64,000 nucleotides of DNA from Arabidopsis thaliana (taxonomy: Eukaryota > Streptophyta > Magnoliopsida > Brassicales > Brassicaceae): the NCBI RefSeq assembly GCF_000001735.4, contig NC_003074.8:8618101-8682100 (forward strand), in the 5' to 3' direction. This document shows, one piece after another, positions 60,087 to 64,000 of the stretch (its first letter is position 1; each line of letters begins with the position of its first letter). Under the pieces are notes generated by a model. It saw nothing but the letters and a program-made list of their open reading frames with translations. It searched no databases and had not been told where the DNA came from. A program made the translations under genes and the position numbers.

Positions 60087-60700
60087 TTGGGAATTTAGGG
60101 TTTCCCAAAATGGATATGTTGCAAAATGAAAGAAATATATTTGCAGTAATACTCTTTATTTTTGCCTTTTTCTTATTTTGTATTGGCGCACAAACTAAAC
60201 GATGACTAATTTTCATTTTTTGTGTAAATTACTAGGGAAAATAATAAGAATTTCGTATTTTGAATTTTTAGTATCTTGACAAAAACAAAATAATTAGTAA
60301 TTTAATTTTTTCTTTATCAATTTCTTAAACTGAACCATGAACTAATTCAGAATTATTCAACCTAAACCACCAAAATTTAGCTACAACTAGTTTATTTTAA
60401 TGAAAACATTTTGGTAACCACTAAATTAAAGACGCTAATTGGTACATATATGAGTATTCTATCAATCTCTGACGTTATTATTTTTGGATTCTCACATATT
60501 TTGTATGAAGAAAACAGAATTACACAAGATATCACAGCTATAAAGAACACATTTCAACAACTACACAAAATCAGAAATCGTAACAACTTCACAATCCACA
60601 CCTCTCTATTTAAACAGCGTTTCCCACATTTTTTCATATATTCATCAAACAAATCTCAATCAGTTCAAAATCATCTTCCAACACAAAAAAAAAAAAACAG
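60087..60700. other. intergenic region between ING1 and the dirigent gene
   Basis: Divergent promoter interval, AT-rich. A TATA-like CTATTTAAACAG lies near 60606-60617, about 120 bp before the dirigent ATG. The short frame at 60411-60803 overlaps the dirigent start and looks accidental. Confidence 0.55.
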
Positions 60701-60726
60701 AGCAACACTTAACGATAACATTCTCC

Positions 60727-61458
60727 ATGATGATCAAGCAATCACCATTCTTGCTTTTAACAACAATCTTGTTCACGGTTGCTGTGTTTGTAGCAGCGCT
60801 TGATCCTGCACCTGAAGACCCCATTTTCGAACTCTACATGCACGATTTACTTGGAGGAAGCAGCCCCACCGCGAGGCCCATCACGGGTTTGCTCGGGAAC
60901 ATTTACAACGGTCAAGTTCCATTTGCTAAGCAGATTGGTTTCACTCCTCCTGAGAACGGTATAGCCATACCCAATGCAAACGGCGCACTACCAACGGTTA
61001 ACGGCATCAATGGTGTACCTCTTGGGACCGGCTTGTCTGGTACAGCATACTCTGGTCAGAACCTAAACGGAATTCAGACTCAGTTGGGTCCTGATGGTCT
61101 CAGTCTCGGGTTTGGTACCATTACTGTGATCGACGATATACTCACATCTGGTCCTGACTTGGGTTCACAGCCACTTGGTAAGGCTCAAGGAGTTTATGTT
61201 GCAAGTTCTGCAGATGGAAGCACACAGATGATGGCTTTCACAGCTATGCTTGAAGGAGGAGAGTACAACGACAACCTTAACTTCTACGGAATTTACAGGA
61301 TCGGAAGCGCCATGTCGCATCTATCAGTGACTGGAGGAACAGGTAGGTTCAAGAACGCTTGTGGGTTTGCAGAGGTCAGACCATTGATTCCATCAGGTCA
61401 GCATGAAGTGGATGGAGCAGAGTCTTTGCTTAGGATCATTGTCCATCTGAAGTACTAA
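60727..61458 (+). CDS. DIR16: dirigent protein (ESB1/DIR16-like)
   Basis: Intronless, 243 residues. A hydrophobic N-terminal segment (residues 3-25, KQSPFLLLTTILFTVAVFVAA) is a clear secretory signal peptide, so the protein acts in the cell wall. Dirigent proteins steer stereoselective coupling of phenoxy radicals; the subgroup containing ESB1 (DIR10) organises lignin in the Casparian strip. The sequence has that subgroup's extended N-terminal region (EDPIFELYMHDLLGGSSPTARP) before the beta-barrel dirigent domain (about 100-243), with GFGTITVIDDILTSGP, AQGVYVASSADG, NLNFYGIYRIG and LSVTGGTGRFKNACGFAEVR. The exact DIR number is from memory and less certain than the family. The second ATG at 60730 is an equivalent start. 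Confidence 0.92.
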   Translation: MMIKQSPFLLLTTILFTVAVFVAALDPAPEDPIFELYMHDLLGGSSPTARPITGLLGNIYNGQVPFAKQIGFTPPENGIAIPNANGALPTVNGINGVPLGTGLSGTAYSGQNLNGIQTQLGPDGLSLGFGTITVIDDILTSGPDLGSQPLGKAQGVYVASSADGSTQMMAFTAMLEGGEYNDNLNFYGIYRIGSAMSHLSVTGGTGRFKNACGFAEVRPLIPSGQHEVDGAESLLRIIVHLKY

Positions 61459-61761
61459 ACAAAACCCAAAAGTAGCCTTACCAAAAGATTTCAAATTTCT
61501 ACATGTGTGCGTGTGTGTGAATGTTCTTTTGTTGTTGTATGTAACAGTTATTGATCGAAAGCAAATCATCCAAAGCCATGAAACTTCTAAGATTGTTAAA
61601 AGTGTAATTTTTGAACATTGCCTTAAAGTCTAAGATGGTGACCACAAAAGCTATATAACCATGACACTCCTATCTACCTGAAGCTGGACGATATACTAAT
61701 GATCAAGAAAATTGCAGAGATATCTTAAGAAACTTTATTCAAAGAAGATGATTCATGTACA

Positions 61762-62712
61762 TCAACCCAACCTGGTCACATTCACACGTTTAAGCACTGT
61801 GGTTTCATCCAACCCATAAAGACAATCTATCAAATGCATTCTCAATGACGCTGGACCATTCGCCATCGCTTCACCCAACTCACCTGCAATGCCAAAGACA
61901 GCCATAGCGGAAACCGTAGCTTCCAGTACCCGTGATGAATCAATAGCAAGAAACGCTACAATCAAACCAGCTAGAGAACAACCAGTTGCAGTAATCTGTT
62001 GCATCATCTTCGTCCCGTTGTGAACACCAATAACCTGTTTCCCATCAGTAACAATATCAACAGCTCCTGACACTGCAACAACAGCACCACTTGACATCGC
62101 TAATGACTTTGCAGCTTCTATAGCGTCTGTTGATTCATGTGAGCTATCAGCACCCTAGCAAATACCAACTCATACTTTAGCAAAACAACTTCACTACAGA
62201 GTCATCAAAACCTCTCATAACAAAATTCTCGAATCATTGTTAATCTCAATACAGTGTGATGTTACAATATATACCTTAGTTTGTCCACGTGAAGCAGAGG
62301 AGAGAGCAATAATCTCAGAACCGTTTCCTTTGATTACAGTAGGTTTTAGCTCGATGAGCTCCAAACACGCTTTTAATCGGAATCCGGAGCAACTCACGGC
62401 GGCGGGATCAAGAACCCAAGGCTTTCGGAGCTGAGAAGCGAGTTCAGCGGCAGCTTTCATTGACGGAAGCCAGTCAGGTGTAAGTGTTCCGACGTTGACG
62501 CAGAGCGCGTGAATATGAGGAGTGAAATCAGGAATCTCAACGACGGAATGGACCATCGCTGGAGATGCACCGGCGGATAAAAGCGTGTTGGCAACGAGAT
62601 CCATCGAGACGAAGTTGGTGATGCACTGAACAAGCGGCGATTGTTGCCGTACGGCGGTTAAGTGAGCCCACACGCCGGAGCTCCACTCGTTTTGTTCTGA
62701 TTTTGATTCCAT
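61762..62712 (-). CDS. THIM: hydroxyethylthiazole kinase (thiamin salvage)
   Basis: ATP-dependent kinase (EC 2.7.1.50) phosphorylating 5-(hydroxyethyl)-4-methylthiazole so that recycled thiazole can re-enter thiamin synthesis. Two minus-strand exons (62275-62712 and 61762-62154) give 276 residues. ThiM-family blocks: PLVQCITNFVSMDLVANTLL (substrate-binding strand near residue 25), SPAMVHS, NVGTLTPDWLPSM, WVLDPAAVSCSGFR, KGNGSEIIAL, VVAVSGAVDIVTDG, and ITATGCSLAGL, whose Cys is the conserved active-site residue. No obvious targeting peptide; probably cytosolic. Single-copy salvage enzyme in plants. Confidence 0.96.
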
Positions 62713-63017
62713 TCTGCTTTAACCAGTCGTGCGTAAATCACGGATTCAAATATATATAAGAAACACGGTTTGGTCTAGATTAGATTAAAACCGGGATTTT
62801 ATACCGGTTTAGACTTCAACCAATGAACCGAGTCGTTTCATTTCTCAGCTTTGAGATGGTTTTTCTACAACAACAATGGAACAAACACTCTCAAAGTCAC
62901 AGGTTACAATGTAGAAGTGGAACTCTCTCTAAAGATACAGAAGCATAAAGTACCGTTATCTTCTTCGTGTCTTGGACAACTATTTACTCTATTGAAAGTG
63001 CGGTGAGGATCATCCGA
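62713..63017. other. THIM promoter and glycosyltransferase 3' flank
   Basis: About 300 bp, ordinary base composition. It contains the THIM leader (TATA-like ATATATATAAG near 62748-62759) and the 3'-UTR of the glycosyltransferase gene. Nothing else seen. Confidence 0.6.
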
Positions 63018-64000
63018 TCATTCAGGTACGCATTGGTGCAATCTGAACCAATCGTTTGATAGTAACTCAACAATTCGTCTCTCGAGCCTATCGGAACCAG
63101 AACCGGGCCGAAGGATACCCGAGTCACCCCAGACGGAACACGAGCTACGGTTTTTACTAGAATCTCCTAAACACCAACCACCAGGCACAACTTCACCAGG
63201 TTTGCGTCCCAGAAGTTCATGATCGATGCGATCAAGGACAGTGTCGTCGTACCTGAATCCTCTTGCAAAAGCTGCTCCGGAGTCAACCATTTCTGTGAAC
63301 TCTTTGTGATCAAGCTGATGGTATCTTTCTTTAGAAGTGTCGTTAGAAGCTAGGTAGAGTAAGTTGTTGTTCATGATGGTCTTTTTGAAGGTATCCGTGT
63401 TGCAGAGGATAGTTGGGAAGTAGTTGGAAAGAGAATCAGGTGTGTTGGACAAGTACATGAGTAGAGTCCGAGGGAAGTTGTCAGTGCCTAAGACACAGTG
63501 CTCCATGAAATTCCGGCTTAAGATGGAGAAAGATGGACCTGCCAAATAGAGATAATGGCATTTAGTTTAAATCATCAAAGACATAAACGGTATCTCAAAC
63601 CCTTCTTTTCAGATGTGTCAATTCTTTTTCCTAATTATGCTATATTTTTCTCAATCCCCTCCAAAGATTTCTTTTTCCTCAATATGCTATATTCAGTAGG
63701 AACTAAATATAATTATGCTATTCAATAGGAGAACTTTGTTGTTAAACAACCAACAAAATATAACAGTAATGAGAACCATTGTAAGCAATTTCTAGACACT
63801 GGCTTCCCTTTCCTCACTTATCTGCTTAAAGCAGCTAATAGCATTACTGATAAACAAGACGTCATGTAGTCTATATTCTGATAGAGCTTTCACCTAAACT
63901 TATCCACTTCTACACTATCACGTATCTACCTACCAAATTATGAAATGGTGCCAAGAAACTGCTAACCATGTAAAAGAAAAAGGGATTAAGTTTCTACAAA
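63018..64000 (-). CDS. core-2/I-branching beta-1,6-GlcNAc transferase-like protein (GT14), partial
   Basis: Only the last coding exon (63018-63538) is in the window; 63539-64000 is the preceding intron, and the rest lies beyond the right edge. The exon encodes 173 residues with GT14 features: GPSFSILSRNFMEHCVLGTDNFPRTLLMYLSN (abbreviated by its start at 63538), FPTILCNTDTFKKTI, and FARGFRYDDTVLDRIDHELLGR followed by GGWCLG. In plants this family includes Golgi glucuronosyltransferases acting on arabinogalactan side chains (AtGlcAT14), so a Golgi cell-wall glycan role is likely. The acceptor at 63540-63539 (TTTGGCAG) is clear. Confidence 0.88.

Noticed and set aside
60411-60803. 130-codon frame upstream of and overlapping the dirigent gene
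   Set aside because: Low-complexity, Asn/Ile/His-rich translation across the promoter and leader, ending inside the signal-peptide coding region; no support.

Overview
The window is plant nuclear DNA. It is AT-rich, its genes are split by short GT-AG introns (mostly 70-150 bp), its promoters carry telo-box and G-box elements, and the products include a DYW pentatricopeptide protein, a dirigent protein, plant F-box proteins and a plastid beta-amylase. Gene order and product lengths match my memory of Arabidopsis thaliana chromosome 3, roughly At3g23870 to At3g24040. The species and locus assignment is recognition, not a database search. Exon joins were made by hand from splice signals and reading frame. 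In several cases they close on the length I recall for the family member: TOPII 1473 aa, BAM1 575, DHAD 608, BLISTER 714, HSP60 577, ING1 234, THIM 276.

Layout, left to right. 1-1.1 kb: no gene seen. 1.1-3.7 kb (+): NIPA-type magnesium transporter. 4-5.1 kb (-): F-box protein. 6.8-13.0 kb (+): DNA topoisomerase II, 20 exons. 13.4-14.6 kb: a truncated copy of the CENP-O-like gene, which also supplies the last two exons of the next gene. 14.3-17.8 kb (-): RNA-binding RS protein (IRR). 18.5-21.2 kb (-): CENP-O-like coiled-coil protein. 23.6-26.1 kb (+): beta-amylase BAM1. 26.4-27.5 kb: remnants of DNA transposons, including a Helitron end. 28.9-29.7 kb (+): small putatively myristoylated coiled-coil protein. 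30.7-34.2 kb (+): dihydroxy-acid dehydratase. 34.5-44.2 kb: an F-box cluster built by interleaved duplications, with retroelement insertions. 44.7-49.3 kb (-): BLISTER. 50.9-54.2 kb (+): mitochondrial HSP60. 54.7-56.6 kb (+): DYW PPR gene. 57.1-57.8 kb: decayed HSP60 copy. 58.0-60.1 kb (-): ING1. 60.7-61.5 kb (+): dirigent protein. 61.8-62.7 kb (-): hydroxyethylthiazole kinase. 63.0-64 kb (-): last exon of a GT14 glycosyltransferase, cut by the window edge.

The genes are independent housekeeping or regulatory loci and do not form a pathway cluster. The unusual biology lies in how the locus was assembled. A truncated duplicate of a kinetochore-type gene appears to have been adopted as the 3' end of an RNA-binding protein gene. 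A recent tandem duplication created an extra exon in TOPII. A duplication unit containing an F-box gene plus the terminal exon of BLISTER was later split by an F-box/FBD gene, itself broken by a 418-bp insertion with a 5-bp target duplication. Several very short poly(A) insertions flanked by target duplications look like extreme 5'-truncated LINE events. I saw no CRISPR array, operon-like cluster or convincing novel multi-gene system.
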